From Antrihabitans stalagmiti (GTDB lineage: Bacteria > Actinomycetota > Actinomycetes > Mycobacteriales > Mycobacteriaceae), in contig NZ_JAEMNV010000003.1 in assembly GCF_016482825.1 (NCBI RefSeq), forward strand, positions 1 to 64,000: a stretch of 64,000 bases of DNA. Reading direction: 5' to 3'. Positions within the stretch are counted from its first letter, which is position 1; every line of letters starts with the position of its first letter. Below, one piece after another: positions 24,116 to 32,629 of this stretch. The position numbers and the translations under genes are program-made. The notes below the pieces were generated by a model that worked only from the letters and a program-made list of their open reading frames with translations, was not told the origin of the DNA and searched no databases.

Positions 24116-25279
24116 TCATCCTGAGGCGAGCACGCACCTCGTCCCGCTGTAGATCGTCGGCATACAGCGATTGCAGTGGATGCACGCCGAGTGAGTGGTG
24201 GCGTCGGCCTGGATGCGCGTCAACAGGTCGGGCTCACGAAGCAGCGCGCGTGCCATCGCGACGAACTCGAAACCTTCCCCCATCGCGAGGTCCATCGTCT
24301 CCTTGCGGGTGATCCCACCGAGCAGGATCAACGGCATCGTCAGCTCGCGCCGAAACTGTCGGGCGCTGTCGAGAAGGTATGCCTCCTGGTACGGATACTC
24401 GCGCAGAAAAGCTTTGCCGCTCATACGCATTCCCCAGCCGAGCGGCTTCGGCATCGCAGCGGAGAAGTCCTTGATCGGCGACTTTCCGCGAAACAGATAC
24501 ATCGGATTCAGGAGCGAGCTTCCTGCGGTCAGCTCGAGTGCGTCAAGCGTTGCGTCGGCTTCGAGCCATTGCGCGACCTGGAGACTTTCGTCGAGCCACA
24601 GTCCGCCGGGGACGCCGTCGTCCATGTTCAGTTTGGCCGTGATCGCCAACCTGCCCCCGACGGCGTCACGAACAGCACGCGCTATGTCGAGAGCCAACCG
24701 TGCTCGATTCGCGAGGACACCGCCGTAACTGTCCTTGCGTCGATTGAGGAGTGGGCTGAGGAACGCGCTGACCAGGTAGTTGTGGCCGAAGTGGATCTCG
24801 ACGGCGTCGAAGCCCGATCGTTCGGCGAACAATGCAGCGTCGGCGTGGGCGCGCACCACCCGAGCGAGCTCGGCGGCATCGGGCTTCTTTGTCAGTGCCA
24901 TGCCAAGCGGGCTGAACAGTCGACCGGGAGCAAGCGCGGGCAACCGGTTGGAGGCAGCATTGGCGACCGGTCCGGCATGACCGATCTGCGCCGATACCGC
25001 CGCACCTTCAGCGTGAATCGTGTCGGTCAATCGGCGGAGCCCAGCGACGGCGTCGGGTCGCATCCAGATCTGGTGGCGGTCCGTGCGGCCTTCGGGTGAC
25101 ACGGCACAGTAGGCGACGGTTGTCATGCCGACTCCGCCGGCCGCGGGTCTGCGGTGGTATTCGATCAATCCGTCGGTGACCAGCGCGTTCGGTGTCTGGC
25201 CCTCGAAGGTGGCGGCTTTGATCACTCTGTTGCGCAGGGTGATCGGCCCAAGGGTTGCGGGTGCAAAGACGTCGGTCAT
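24116..25279 (-). CDS. Old-yellow-enzyme-type NADH:flavin oxidoreductase
   Basis: A 387-residue FMN-dependent TIM-barrel protein. It has VIKAATFEGQTP at the start, QIGHAGP, VEIHFGHNYLVSAFLSPLLN followed by YGG, LLGGIT near the phosphate site and VAMARALLREPDL. The C-terminus carries CIHCNRC followed by another Cys, as in enoate/dienoyl-CoA reductases, but no second flavin domain follows. It likely reduces an activated alkene. Its ATG overlaps the tetR stop (ATGA), and GAGGA lies eight bases upstream. It is cotranscribed with and repressed by that TetR. Confidence 0.85.
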   Translation of the reverse strand: MTDVFAPATLGPITLRNRVIKAATFEGQTPNALVTDGLIEYHRRPAAGGVGMTTVAYCAVSPEGRTDRHQIWMRPDAVAGLRRLTDTIHAEGAAVSAQIGHAGPVANAASNRLPALAPGRLFSPLGMALTKKPDAAELARVVRAHADAALFAERSGFDAVEIHFGHNYLVSAFLSPLLNRRKDSYGGVLANRARLALDIARAVRDAVGGRLAITAKLNMDDGVPGGLWLDESLQVAQWLEADATLDALELTAGSSLLNPMYLFRGKSPIKDFSAAMPKPLGWGMRMSGKAFLREYPYQEAYLLDSARQFRRELTMPLILLGGITRKETMDLAMGEGFEFVAMARALLREPDLLTRIQADATTHSACIHCNRCMPTIYSGTRCVLASG

Positions 25280-25863
25280 GGGGTGTCCTCGGATGCCGTT
25301 GTCAGGCCCGCGAGCACAAACGCGCGCAGCGTCCGTACGGCGGCAGGGGTCGGTGCGCGGTCTGCTGTCGGATCGCCGAACTGCTGCAGGACCAGCTCGA
25401 ATGCCAGCGCCCAGCGACGTTGAGCTTCCTGTTCGGTGAGACCGGGACACTCCTCGCGAAGAACGTCGGCCCACGAGTCCAGCCGGAACCAACGTGAACT
25501 CCACTGCACCCGCAACCGGCCGAGCACAACCCGCGAAAGCAGCCTCAGGTACAGGCGACCGGACGGCTCGGCGGCGAGGTCCGCAAACGGTTCGATGATG
25601 GCGTCCACGTAGCTCGCGACGGTCGAGTCCGCGTCGGCGAGATGGTCGAGGGTCGACGCCCAACTCGGCGCAAGTCGGTCTTCGAGCAAGGCCGTGACCA
25701 GCGCGGTCTTGGTGCCGAAGTGATAGTGCACAGCCGCGGGATTGGCCCCGGCCTCGGCGCAGATTGCCCGGACCGACACCTGGTCGTACTCGGCTGTGAG
25801 AAGAAGTTGTTCGGCCGCACCGAGCAGTCTTTCCCTCGGGCCGGTGTCGGTGTTTACTGGCAT
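25276..25863 (-). CDS. TetR-family regulator controlling the OYE/SDR pair
   Basis: A 195-residue TetR-type repressor. The helix-turn-helix is GAAEQLLLTAEYDQVSV followed by RAICAEAGANPAAVHYHFG. The C-terminal half resembles the TetR_C family of Rhodococcus regulators. The start at 25863 is chosen; upstream in-frame codons run through the operator. It overlaps the flavin oxidoreductase by 4 bp and is divergent from a short-chain dehydrogenase across a repeat-rich 74-bp gap, so one operator can control both directions. Confidence 0.87.
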   Translation of the reverse strand: MPVNTDTGPRERLLGAAEQLLLTAEYDQVSVRAICAEAGANPAAVHYHFGTKTALVTALLEDRLAPSWASTLDHLADADSTVASYVDAIIEPFADLAAEPSGRLYLRLLSRVVLGRLRVQWSSRWFRLDSWADVLREECPGLTEQEAQRRWALAFELVLQQFGDPTADRAPTPAAVRTLRAFVLAGLTTASEDTP

Positions 25864-25881
25864 GCATCGAGTAGAACATGT

Positions 25882-25910
25882 TTCAATCAGTGAATCAATC
25901 AGTGATTGAA
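25882..25910. promoter_or_regulatory. Operator between tetR and the short-chain dehydrogenase
   Basis: TTCAATCA (25882-25889) and TGATTGAA (25903-25910) are perfect 8-bp inverted arms. Overlapping them, TCAATCAGTGA occurs twice (25883-25893 and 25895-25905), 12 bp apart. The site sits 19 bp upstream of the tetR start and 28 bp upstream of the dehydrogenase start. Confidence 0.68.
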
Positions 25911-25937
25911 TTCGGCGACTTCGGAACGGAGCCTGCG

Positions 25938-26681
25938 GTGGGCAGAGTTGACGGCAAGATCGCACTTATCAGCGGAGGCGCACGCGGTATGGGCGCTTCT
26001 CACGCACGGGCACTTGCGGCCGAGGGAGCCGCCGTCGTCATCGGCGATCTGCTCGACGAGGAAGGTCGAGCACTTGCCGAGAGCATCGGCGAGCGTGCCA
26101 CCTTCGTGCGGCTCGATGTGACTGACGAGGAGAGTTGGGTAGCGGCGGTCGCGGCAACTGTCGAGCGGTACGGCGGTCTGTCGGTGCTGATCAACAATGC
26201 CGGCATCGTCAACGGGAACGTGATCACGAAGTTCGAGCTGGCGCAGTGGCAGTCGATCATCGATATCAATCTCACCGGCACGTTCCTCGGAATCAAGGCC
26301 GCAGCTCAGGCGATGATCGACTCCGGACCCGGGTCGATCATCAACGTGTCCTCCGTCGAGGGCTACCGCGGCAGCCCGGGCCTACACGGCTACACCGCTA
26401 CAAAATTCGCGGTACGCGGGCTTACGAAGTCGGTTGCCCTCGAACTTGCGCCGCACAACATCCGCGCCAATTCGGTCCATCCCGGCCTTGTCCGTACACC
26501 CATGACAGCGGGCATCCCGGAAGACCTCCTCACCATCCCGCTCGGGCGTGGGTGCGAACCTGAAGAGGTGTCCGCGATGGTGTTGTTCCTCGCCAGCGAC
26601 GAGTCGTCCTACTGCACGGGCTCCGAATTTGTGATCGACGGCGGACTGCTGAGCGGAGTTCCGCACAAGACGTTCACGTAG
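25938..26681 (+). CDS. Short-chain dehydrogenase (hydroxysteroid dehydrogenase-like)
   Basis: A 247-residue classical SDR. It shows the cofactor loop SGGARGMG, NNAG, a catalytic Ser in NVSSVEG, Y-T-A-T-K in GYTATKFAVRG, and VHPGLVRTPMT. The layout is close to 3-alpha/20-beta-hydroxysteroid dehydrogenases. The GTG at 25938 with GGAG seven bases upstream is chosen; an earlier start at 25878 would translate the operator. It is divergent from tetR-OYE. The trio may reduce a cyclic enone or steroid-like compound; that is inference. Confidence 0.85.
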   Translation: MGRVDGKIALISGGARGMGASHARALAAEGAAVVIGDLLDEEGRALAESIGERATFVRLDVTDEESWVAAVAATVERYGGLSVLINNAGIVNGNVITKFELAQWQSIIDINLTGTFLGIKAAAQAMIDSGPGSIINVSSVEGYRGSPGLHGYTATKFAVRGLTKSVALELAPHNIRANSVHPGLVRTPMTAGIPEDLLTIPLGRGCEPEEVSAMVLFLASDESSYCTGSEFVIDGGLLSGVPHKTFT

Positions 26682-26763
26682 TGGGCCTACGCCAACATTA
26701 TTCGGTCAGATTGACGGAAATCCGCGTATTCGTGCCGAAAATGTAGCTCCAGGCCCATCGGGG

Positions 26764-27681
26764 TCATTTGCCGAGCTGCACGCGCAGCAGATTGCCGCTC
26801 TCGGTCCCGAGGATCAGCTGGCCATCGGTTCCTGGGACCGTCGCCGCAGATGTAATCGGTTCGCCACCGAGCACCGTGCAGGTGTTGCCGTTGGTCGGGT
26901 CGACCCGGAACAGCCGTCCGGTGGTCGTCGTGACGTAGAGCTGATTGTCGGAGCCGACGACGAGGTCGTCCGGTATCGCGGGCAAAGTGAGTCCCGGGCT
27001 CAGCTCGGCGGCAACGGTCTGTGCGCCCGGATCGGCGATCGGGATGCGCACGACCTGGCTCGACGGAGTGGCCATGATCGTGACGTAGACGGAATCACCA
27101 AGTACGGCAACACCGTTCGCGCTGAAGTGGCGGGCCGCGCGGGTCCAGTCCGCGTCGATGGAACCGTCGGGCCGAATGCGAACCACACCGGCCGACGTGT
27201 CGGCGACGTAGAGGTAGCCGGCATCGTCGAACGCTGCGCCGTTCGGCATGCCGAGGCCTGTGGCGAATACCTCTGGTGCGGCGCCGATGGCGGATGGATC
27301 GAATCTGACGACGCCGCCCGTGCGTGAACCCGGAACGATGTTGGCAGTGAAGTTGCCGAAGTTGACGTAGAGCAGGTTGTCGGGTCCTAGCCTGATCGCA
27401 CCCGGTGCGAAAACGGGCACCCGCGCAGTCACGTTTCCGGCGGCGTCGTAGCGCTGGACCTCGTTACGCAGCACCCGCGCGACCCAGAGATTGCCTGCTG
27501 CGTCGTAACCGATGTTTTCGGACATGTCGAGCACCGGAATGCCGGTTGCCACAGCGATATTCGCAGTCGCGGGCGTGCAGCCGGTCGGTGCAGCTCCTGC
27601 GGGTGCCGGTGCGGCGATGGCCGCGAGTGCCAGGGCTGCCGTTGCCGACCAGATCGACTTGCGCACAAGGTGTGAGTTCAA
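26764..27681 (-). CDS. Secreted SMP-30/gluconolactonase-like beta-propeller
   Basis: A 305-residue exported protein with a signal peptide ending near AGA-AP (about residue 31). The rest is a repeating beta-propeller: NIGYDAAGNLWVARV, IRLGPDNLLYVNFG, GMPNGAAFDDAGYLYVADT, IPDDLVVGSDNQLYVTT and TDGQLILGTESGNLLRVQ. This is the SMP-30/gluconolactonase/LRE-like fold, often a lactonase or a binding protein. It stands alone, convergent with the SDR gene. The ligand is unknown. Confidence 0.78.
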   Translation of the reverse strand: MNSHLVRKSIWSATAALALAAIAAPAPAGAAPTGCTPATANIAVATGIPVLDMSENIGYDAAGNLWVARVLRNEVQRYDAAGNVTARVPVFAPGAIRLGPDNLLYVNFGNFTANIVPGSRTGGVVRFDPSAIGAAPEVFATGLGMPNGAAFDDAGYLYVADTSAGVVRIRPDGSIDADWTRAARHFSANGVAVLGDSVYVTIMATPSSQVVRIPIADPGAQTVAAELSPGLTLPAIPDDLVVGSDNQLYVTTTTGRLFRVDPTNGNTCTVLGGEPITSAATVPGTDGQLILGTESGNLLRVQLGK

Positions 27682-27787
27682 CGCTGCCTCTGATTCGCTG
27701 GTTCGGCGGCGAGCAGGCTGTTGCGGTGCTGACTACTCGCGCGATGTTCGCGTAACAGCCTATTCGAGCCCATCGGCTCGGATCGGG

Positions 27788-28096
27788 TCAGAGTCCCGAC
27801 CCGATGAAGTCCGCGAGCTTGGAGATCTGATCTTCGTTGCGTTGGTAATGGGTCCATTGGCCGATCCGTCGGCTGGTCACCAAACCAGCGCTTTGCAGCG
27901 CTGCCATGTACTGCGATGCGGTCGACTGCGACACCTGCGCCCTGGCCTGAATGTGCTTGAGGCAGACGCCGACATCTTCGGCCGGTTCGAGTTGTGGCGG
28001 AAAGCTGGTGGGGTCCTTCAGCCATTGCAGGATTTGCACGCGGGTCGGATTCGCGAGCGCGCGGAACGCGGACTCCCAGTCGGCGGCGTCGGTCAT
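27788..28096 (-). CDS. ArsR-family transcriptional regulator
   Basis: A 102-residue winged-helix regulator. It contains AFRALANPTRVQILQWLKD, then GVCLKHIQARAQVSQSTASQYMAAL as the recognition helix region and LVTSRRIGQWTHYQRNED as the wing. One Cys (GVCLKH) is present but there is no complete metal motif. The ATG at 28096 is preferred, since the longer in-frame form would translate the operator. It is divergent from a PRISE-like reductase, with two matching palindromes in the 90-bp gap. Confidence 0.87.
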   Translation of the reverse strand: MTDAADWESAFRALANPTRVQILQWLKDPTSFPPQLEPAEDVGVCLKHIQARAQVSQSTASQYMAALQSAGLVTSRRIGQWTHYQRNEDQISKLADFIGSGL

Positions 28097-28113
28097 GACG
28101 TCAGCATACCGAA

Positions 28114-28168
28114 ATATCGCGAAATTACGATATGTATGCTCTACTTCAATATCGGTAAATCGCGATAT
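28114..28168. promoter_or_regulatory. Twin ArsR operators ATATCG-N8-CGATAT
   Basis: Two palindromes of the same form, ATATCG-N8-CGATAT, lie at 28114-28133 and 28149-28168, centre-to-centre 35 bp. They occupy the gap between the divergent arsR (start 28096) and the reductase (start 28187). Identical arms with different spacers strongly suggest two binding sites for the adjacent ArsR protein. Confidence 0.75.
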
Positions 28169-28186
28169 AACAATGAGGAGACGGCA

Positions 28187-29242
28187 ATGACAGGCAAGAG
28201 GGTTGCACTCGTGGTCGGCGCCCGCGGAGTCATCGGCGGGAATCTGATCGATCATCTCGAAGCCACTGGACTATGGCAGATCATCGGCCTGTCTCGCCGG
28301 GGCGGAGCAAATTCCGAACGGGTACAACACATCTCGGTCGACCTGCTCGACCCCATCGATACCGTCGACAAGCTGAGCGGGCTCACCGACGTCACCCACA
28401 TCTTCTACGCCGCCTACCAGGATCGGCCGACCTGGGCGGAACTTGTCGAACCCAATGTTGCGATGCTCGTCAACACGGTCTCGGCGATCGAACCCGTCGC
28501 GAACCAACTCGAACACATCAGCCTCATGCAGGGCTACAAGGTATACGGCGCCCACCTCGGACCGTTCAAAACTCCTGCGCGGGAGAGCGATCCGCCGCAT
28601 ATGCCGCCTGAGTTCAACGTCGATCAGCAACAGTTCCTCGAAGACCGGCAACGCGGCAAGGACTGGACGTGGTCGGCAATCCGTCCATCCGTCGTATGTG
28701 GTGTTGCACTGGGCAATCCAATGAACCTTGCACTCGTGATTGCTGTCTATGCCAGCATGTCCAAGCAACTCGGCGTACCGCTGCGATTCCCCGGAAAGCC
28801 AGGTGCCTACTCGAGCCTCATCGAGATGACCGATGCAGGCTTGCTTGCCGAAGCGACGGTCTGGGCTGCCACGACTCCGGCGTGCGCGAACCAGGCATTC
28901 AACATCAACAACGGCGATCTCTTTCGCTGGGAGCACATGTGGCCCAAGATCGCCGAATTCTTCGAACTCGATGTCGCGCCACCGCTGCCGATGTCCATGG
29001 ATGTCGTGATGGCCGACAAAGAACCGCTCTGGGACAGCATGATTCGTGAACACGGACTGCGCAACACCGCCTACGCCGACGTATCGTCCTGGGCCTTCGG
29101 CGATTTCGTCTTCGGCTGGGACTACGACGTGATCGCAGATGGATCGAAAGCTCGAAGGTTCGGGTTCCACAGGCACGTCGACACCGAGGAGATGTTCCTA
29201 CGACTCTTCACCGACATGCGGGAACGCAAACTGATCGCCTGA
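28187..29242 (+). CDS. Extended SDR, PRISE-like reductase
   Basis: A 351-residue NAD(P)-dependent reductase of the extended SDR class. The cofactor loop is VVGARGVIGGNL. The features of the PRISE family (progesterone 5-beta-reductase/iridoid synthase-like) are visible: LSRRGG, THIFYAAYQDRPTW, EHISLMQGYKVYGAH, and WTWSAIRPSVVCG. The ATG follows GAGGAG by seven bases. It is under the twin ArsR-type operators. It probably reduces an activated enone; the substrate is unknown. Confidence 0.83.
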   Translation: MTGKRVALVVGARGVIGGNLIDHLEATGLWQIIGLSRRGGANSERVQHISVDLLDPIDTVDKLSGLTDVTHIFYAAYQDRPTWAELVEPNVAMLVNTVSAIEPVANQLEHISLMQGYKVYGAHLGPFKTPARESDPPHMPPEFNVDQQQFLEDRQRGKDWTWSAIRPSVVCGVALGNPMNLALVIAVYASMSKQLGVPLRFPGKPGAYSSLIEMTDAGLLAEATVWAATTPACANQAFNINNGDLFRWEHMWPKIAEFFELDVAPPLPMSMDVVMADKEPLWDSMIREHGLRNTAYADVSSWAFGDFVFGWDYDVIADGSKARRFGFHRHVDTEEMFLRLFTDMRERKLIA

Positions 29243-29346
29243 GGAGCCGAAAGGGGGTGGGCCGAAATGACCCTTCGGGTGCCTATCGGAGGCCCGTGCG
29301 GGACGCGATAGTTGACGAGATCCCGAAGTCGACTGAAGAAGGCGGC

Positions 29347-30225
29347 ATGGCTCCAACGAGACGTTCAAGCACGCTCATCGCCACGATCGTTGCCGCGTTA
29401 GCGCTCGTTGGATGTGGTGATTCCGCCGATCCGGTGACGGCAGAACCAACTGTCGCACAGACCATGTCGGGCGTTCCGACCCTGTACGACCCGCTCGAAG
29501 CCGAGATCGATATTCGTACCGATCCGAGCGCCTCCAACGCGTCGACTGTGTCACCCAGCAGCGGTGTTTACGCCGTCCTCATGATCGAAATGCACGACCT
29601 CGATGCCAAGTTCGAGGCGGATATCGACGTCACGTTCGGATCTGTGAGCGAAACGGGCACACTGACTCCGACCGACCAGAGGACGACGCAGGCGTCGATC
29701 ACAGGCAAGGGTGAGGTAGCGGTCGACTTCGGACCGACATTCAAGGCCGGTACCTATTACGTGTCTTTCCAGCTCCGCACCATGATCGAGGGCTACGAAT
29801 CGACCTCGTACAGTCATTCTTTCGACGTAGAGGAATCGAGCCCCGGTACAAGCGCGTCGCCAGCGGCGAAGGATTCGAACCCGTCATTGTTCGAACCGTG
29901 GCTGGCCGACGCCGAGCTGAAACGGGATCTCGACGTCGAAGGCCGTCTGGTATCGCCGTTCGACCGCACCGAGACGATAGTCGTCGTCGCGACAGTCGAA
30001 ACCCGCAACGTGACCGATTCGATTCCGGTGCAACTCAGAACTACGTGGACATCGGAATCCGACGGAAAGATCGTAAAAGAAGACGAAGTCGCCGGAAACG
30101 CCTCCGGGAACAACCAATGGACATTCGAAGCCGGTCCTTTCCCGGCGGGTACGTACGGGATCGTCGTCCATATCGGTGACGACAGCAGTGGAACGTCGAT
30201 CGGCCTGTCGTTCGTGGTCGAGTAG
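29347..30225 (+). CDS. Lipoprotein with two Ig-like repeats
   Basis: A 292-residue lipoprotein. After an Arg-rich N-terminus and hydrophobic stretch comes the lipobox LVGC (GDS). The mature protein is beta-rich and appears to hold two copies of one domain, each ending in a Gly-Thr-Tyr turn and closing strands (FKAGTYYVSFQL and FPAGTYGIVVHI). The ATG at 29347 has AAGG upstream. A decayed relative follows 42 bp later. No known family was recognised. Confidence 0.68.
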   Translation: MAPTRRSSTLIATIVAALALVGCGDSADPVTAEPTVAQTMSGVPTLYDPLEAEIDIRTDPSASNASTVSPSSGVYAVLMIEMHDLDAKFEADIDVTFGSVSETGTLTPTDQRTTQASITGKGEVAVDFGPTFKAGTYYVSFQLRTMIEGYESTSYSHSFDVEESSPGTSASPAAKDSNPSLFEPWLADAELKRDLDVEGRLVSPFDRTETIVVVATVETRNVTDSIPVQLRTTWTSESDGKIVKEDEVAGNASGNNQWTFEAGPFPAGTYGIVVHIGDDSSGTSIGLSFVVE

Positions 30226-30267
30226 CCGATCAGCATCGTCGATAGCCAGGCGCCGAAAGTAGGAAAC

Positions 30268-30515
30268 ATGGCTTATACCAATAGGATTGGAATCTGGTTG
30301 GCTGCGACGACGGCGATGCTCACGTTGCTCGGCTGCGGAAATACCTCCGGAACGCCCGTGTCCAATTCGTCTGCCGCGCAATCGATGGCGGCATAACGGA
30401 AGTCGATGCGCAGAAGGGCACGGCATCGATCCCACCGGGAACCTATGAGTTCACAGTCGATGTCACCGACAAGGAGAGACTCAGCGGACGCACCGCGGTT
30501 TTCACAGTGCAGTAG
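30268..30515 (+). pseudogene. Decayed lipoprotein related to the preceding gene
   Basis: An ATG at 30268 opens a 42-codon frame with a signal region and lipobox LLGCG, stopping at TAA 30394-30396. From 30399, in another frame, comes a coding-like tail containing IPPGTYEFTVDVTDKER and ending in RTAVFTVQ with TAG at 30513-30515. The tail matches the closing strands of the 29347-30225 lipoprotein. A deletion and frameshift seem to have joined the two ends of a longer duplicate. Confidence 0.62.
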
Positions 30516-30541
30516 TCGCCGGAGAATGGTGCGTTGGTTGG

Positions 30542-30937
30542 TCAGCTACCTGCCGCGTCGCTGATGGTGTCGATGAAGTCTGTCAACGGATCGCTCGGCG
30601 TGACAACGACGCCGCCGTCGATGTAAGTCCGTTGCTGGCCAGTGCAATCCATGACGACGATGTAGTAGCTCGCCGGCGGAATGTGGTAGAGCTTCACAGT
30701 CTTGCGGGCGTTCGGGGCAAGGCTGACGTGCTTCGATGCAATGGTCTGGTTCAGTTGGTTGATGACGTGGACGTCGCATTCCCGCGCTGTCCCATCGTTG
30801 GCGACGTTGGTGATGACCTTGCCGGGTCCGCCTGTGCCGGTGATGGTTGCGTCGGCTGATGCTGTGCCCGCTCCGAGGCAGACGAGGGCGGCGGCGGCGG
30901 GAACTGTCAGAAGGATCGCACGAAGTTGTCGTCTCAT
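30542..30937 (-). CDS. Secreted protein of unknown function
   Basis: A 131-residue exported protein. The N-terminus MRRQLRAILLTVPAAAALV with a cleavage site near ASA-DA (about 28) is a standard signal peptide. The mature part has two Cys (REC and MDC) that could pair, and beta-type strands such as TVKLYHIPPASYYIVVM. No family was recognised. Longer in-frame upstream codons overlap the transporter gene and are not coding. Confidence 0.65.
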   Translation of the reverse strand: MRRQLRAILLTVPAAAALVCLGAGTASADATITGTGGPGKVITNVANDGTARECDVHVINQLNQTIASKHVSLAPNARKTVKLYHIPPASYYIVVMDCTGQQRTYIDGGVVVTPSDPLTDFIDTISDAAGS

Positions 30938-30969
30938 GCAGTGACCGTAACCCCGGCAGTTGGTCCACG

Positions 30970-32409
30970 TCACGGAGTCGGTGGGATGACCGGCGGCACG
31001 AAGTCGAACGTCGTCCCGAGCAGCCACACCAGCACCAGGACGACGGGCAGATGAAAAATGAACTGCAGGAAGGTAAAGCCGACGAGATCGCGTGCCCGCA
31101 GTTTCAGCACCGCCAACAGGGGCAGCATAAAGAACGGATTGATCAGGTTCGGTAGTGCTTCGGCAACGTTGTAGATCTGGACGGTCCAACCGAGGTTCAT
31201 CTGGACGTCCGTCGACGACTGCATCACGTACGGGGCCTCGACCAGCCATTTTCCGCCACCTGACGGGACGAAGATGCCGAGCACCACGGTGTACAGGGCG
31301 ATGACGACGGCGAATCCCCCACCGCTGCCGATGCTGGTGAAGAACTCTGCGAGGTGCTCGGAGATGGTGGTTCCACCCCTGCCCTCGGCCTTCGTGAGAA
31401 TCGCAGCCATCGCGGCGTACAGCGGAAACTGGACGAGGATTCCGGCGGTCGCAGGAACCGCTTGGGATACGGATTGCAAGAACTTGCGGGGTGTCCCGTG
31501 CAGCACCAGACCGAGCATCAGAAAGACGAGGAGGTAACCGTTGAGGCTGCTGACCACGGTCAGTACGGGTTTGCTGAACAGTTGGGACACAAGCCATCCC
31601 ACCGTCAGCAGGCCCGCAAGGATCGGCAGGATCCGGCTGTACTCCAGCCATTCGCCTGGACGCGAGCGCGGTGGGACTTCCTCGGGCTCGTCGTGCACGT
31701 CGACGCCCATGTCCTCGGCCGTCTTGATCGCCGCACCGCGCGGAGCGGAGAAGTGCGCGATCACCACGGACAGCACGATGATGACGGCGCACATGACGAT
31801 CGACTGCCACGTGAAGATGGTTGTGCCGAAGTCGAGAACACCGGTGATCTTCAGCAGCGCCGGCGGCAAAGACGACGCGGTGGCCTGCAGCTGTGCCGCG
31901 GAGGACGACAGCCCGAGTGCCCACACCGCACCCAACCCCATAAACGCCGCCGCACCGAGGGCTCGGTAGTCGACCCGCAGATCCGTGCGGCGAGCGATGG
32001 CGCGGGCAAGCAGTCCACCGAAGACGAGGCTGAGGCCCCAGTTCAAGAGCGATACCGACATCGCCAGCAGCGCGACGAAGCTCACGGCAGTGGCAGCTGT
32101 CCGGGGAACGGCGGCCAGCCGATCGATCAACCGGGCCACCGGCGGGGAGGTCGCAACGACATAACCGGTCAGGACGACCATCGCCATCTGCAGAGTGAAT
32201 GCGGTCAGGTCCCAGAACCCGTTGCCGAAGGCATCGGCGACCATTTGTGGCGAGGACCCGTTGGCGAAGGCGGCAACGGCGACAACGACAACTCCGGCGA
32301 GAGCGACGACGTATGCGTCGGGGAACCATTTCTCCGTCCAACCGGCCAGCCGTTGGGCAACCCTGGCCAGCCCCTTCTCGGAAGCTGCGTTTGTGCTGGC
32401 AGATGTCAT
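30970..32409 (-). CDS. Short-chain fatty acid transporter (AtoE/TIGR00366 family)
   Basis: A 479-residue polytopic membrane protein with about 12 hydrophobic segments. The family pattern is visible in SLLNWGLSLVFGGLLARAIAR, AAFMGLGAVWALGLSSSAAQL and GIFVPSGGGKWLVEAPYVM. AtoE-type proteins take up short-chain fatty acids such as butyrate or acetoacetate. The ATG at 32409 follows a GAAGGAG about six bases upstream. No acetoacetate-CoA transferase genes are adjacent. Confidence 0.86.
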   Translation of the reverse strand: MTSASTNAASEKGLARVAQRLAGWTEKWFPDAYVVALAGVVVVAVAAFANGSSPQMVADAFGNGFWDLTAFTLQMAMVVLTGYVVATSPPVARLIDRLAAVPRTAATAVSFVALLAMSVSLLNWGLSLVFGGLLARAIARRTDLRVDYRALGAAAFMGLGAVWALGLSSSAAQLQATASSLPPALLKITGVLDFGTTIFTWQSIVMCAVIIVLSVVIAHFSAPRGAAIKTAEDMGVDVHDEPEEVPPRSRPGEWLEYSRILPILAGLLTVGWLVSQLFSKPVLTVVSSLNGYLLVFLMLGLVLHGTPRKFLQSVSQAVPATAGILVQFPLYAAMAAILTKAEGRGGTTISEHLAEFFTSIGSGGGFAVVIALYTVVLGIFVPSGGGKWLVEAPYVMQSSTDVQMNLGWTVQIYNVAEALPNLINPFFMLPLLAVLKLRARDLVGFTFLQFIFHLPVVLVLVWLLGTTFDFVPPVIPPTP

Positions 32410-32590
32410 GTTCCGGTCTCCTTCTGCCCCCGCGCTACGAAGGTAGCCCCTGCGGTGGCAGGTAAACCTCGAACGGGCCTCCAGTGTCGCGATCCGGCGC
32501 TGAAAGCGGCCGTGAGAGCCCGTTCGGCGTTGTTACGTCCGCGTCCGCTGACGGCGAACAGCGATCCGGAACAACCCGGCAGTACCCGGG

Positions 32591-32611
32591 GTTGAGTAGG
32601 TATCGCTCAAC
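32591..32611. promoter_or_regulatory. HAIR-like inverted repeat upstream of lon
   Basis: GTTGAGT-AGGTATC-GCTCAAC has a 7-bp spacer and arms that match the HspR-associated inverted repeat consensus CTTGAGT-N7-ACTCAAG except at the end base of each arm and one inner base. It lies 19 bp upstream of the lon start. Lon is an HspR target in Streptomyces, so heat-shock control by HspR is likely. Confidence 0.68.
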
Positions 32612-32629
32612 TTTGGAAAGGGCCGAAAT

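Noticed and set aside
25280-25879. N-terminal extension of the flavin oxidoreductase frame
   Set aside because: It overlaps tetR in another frame and is Arg/Gly-rich. The ATG at 25279 has a ribosome site and starts the conserved barrel.
26682-26757. TGGGCCT and AGGCCCA inverted arms between the SDR and SMP-30-like genes
   Set aside because: The arms are only 7 bp and 62 bp apart, within chance expectation for this base composition.
30938-32341. Long minus-strand frame joined to the small secreted protein
   Set aside because: It overlaps the AtoE-type transporter in another frame and is Arg-rich. The signal peptide at 30937 marks the real start.
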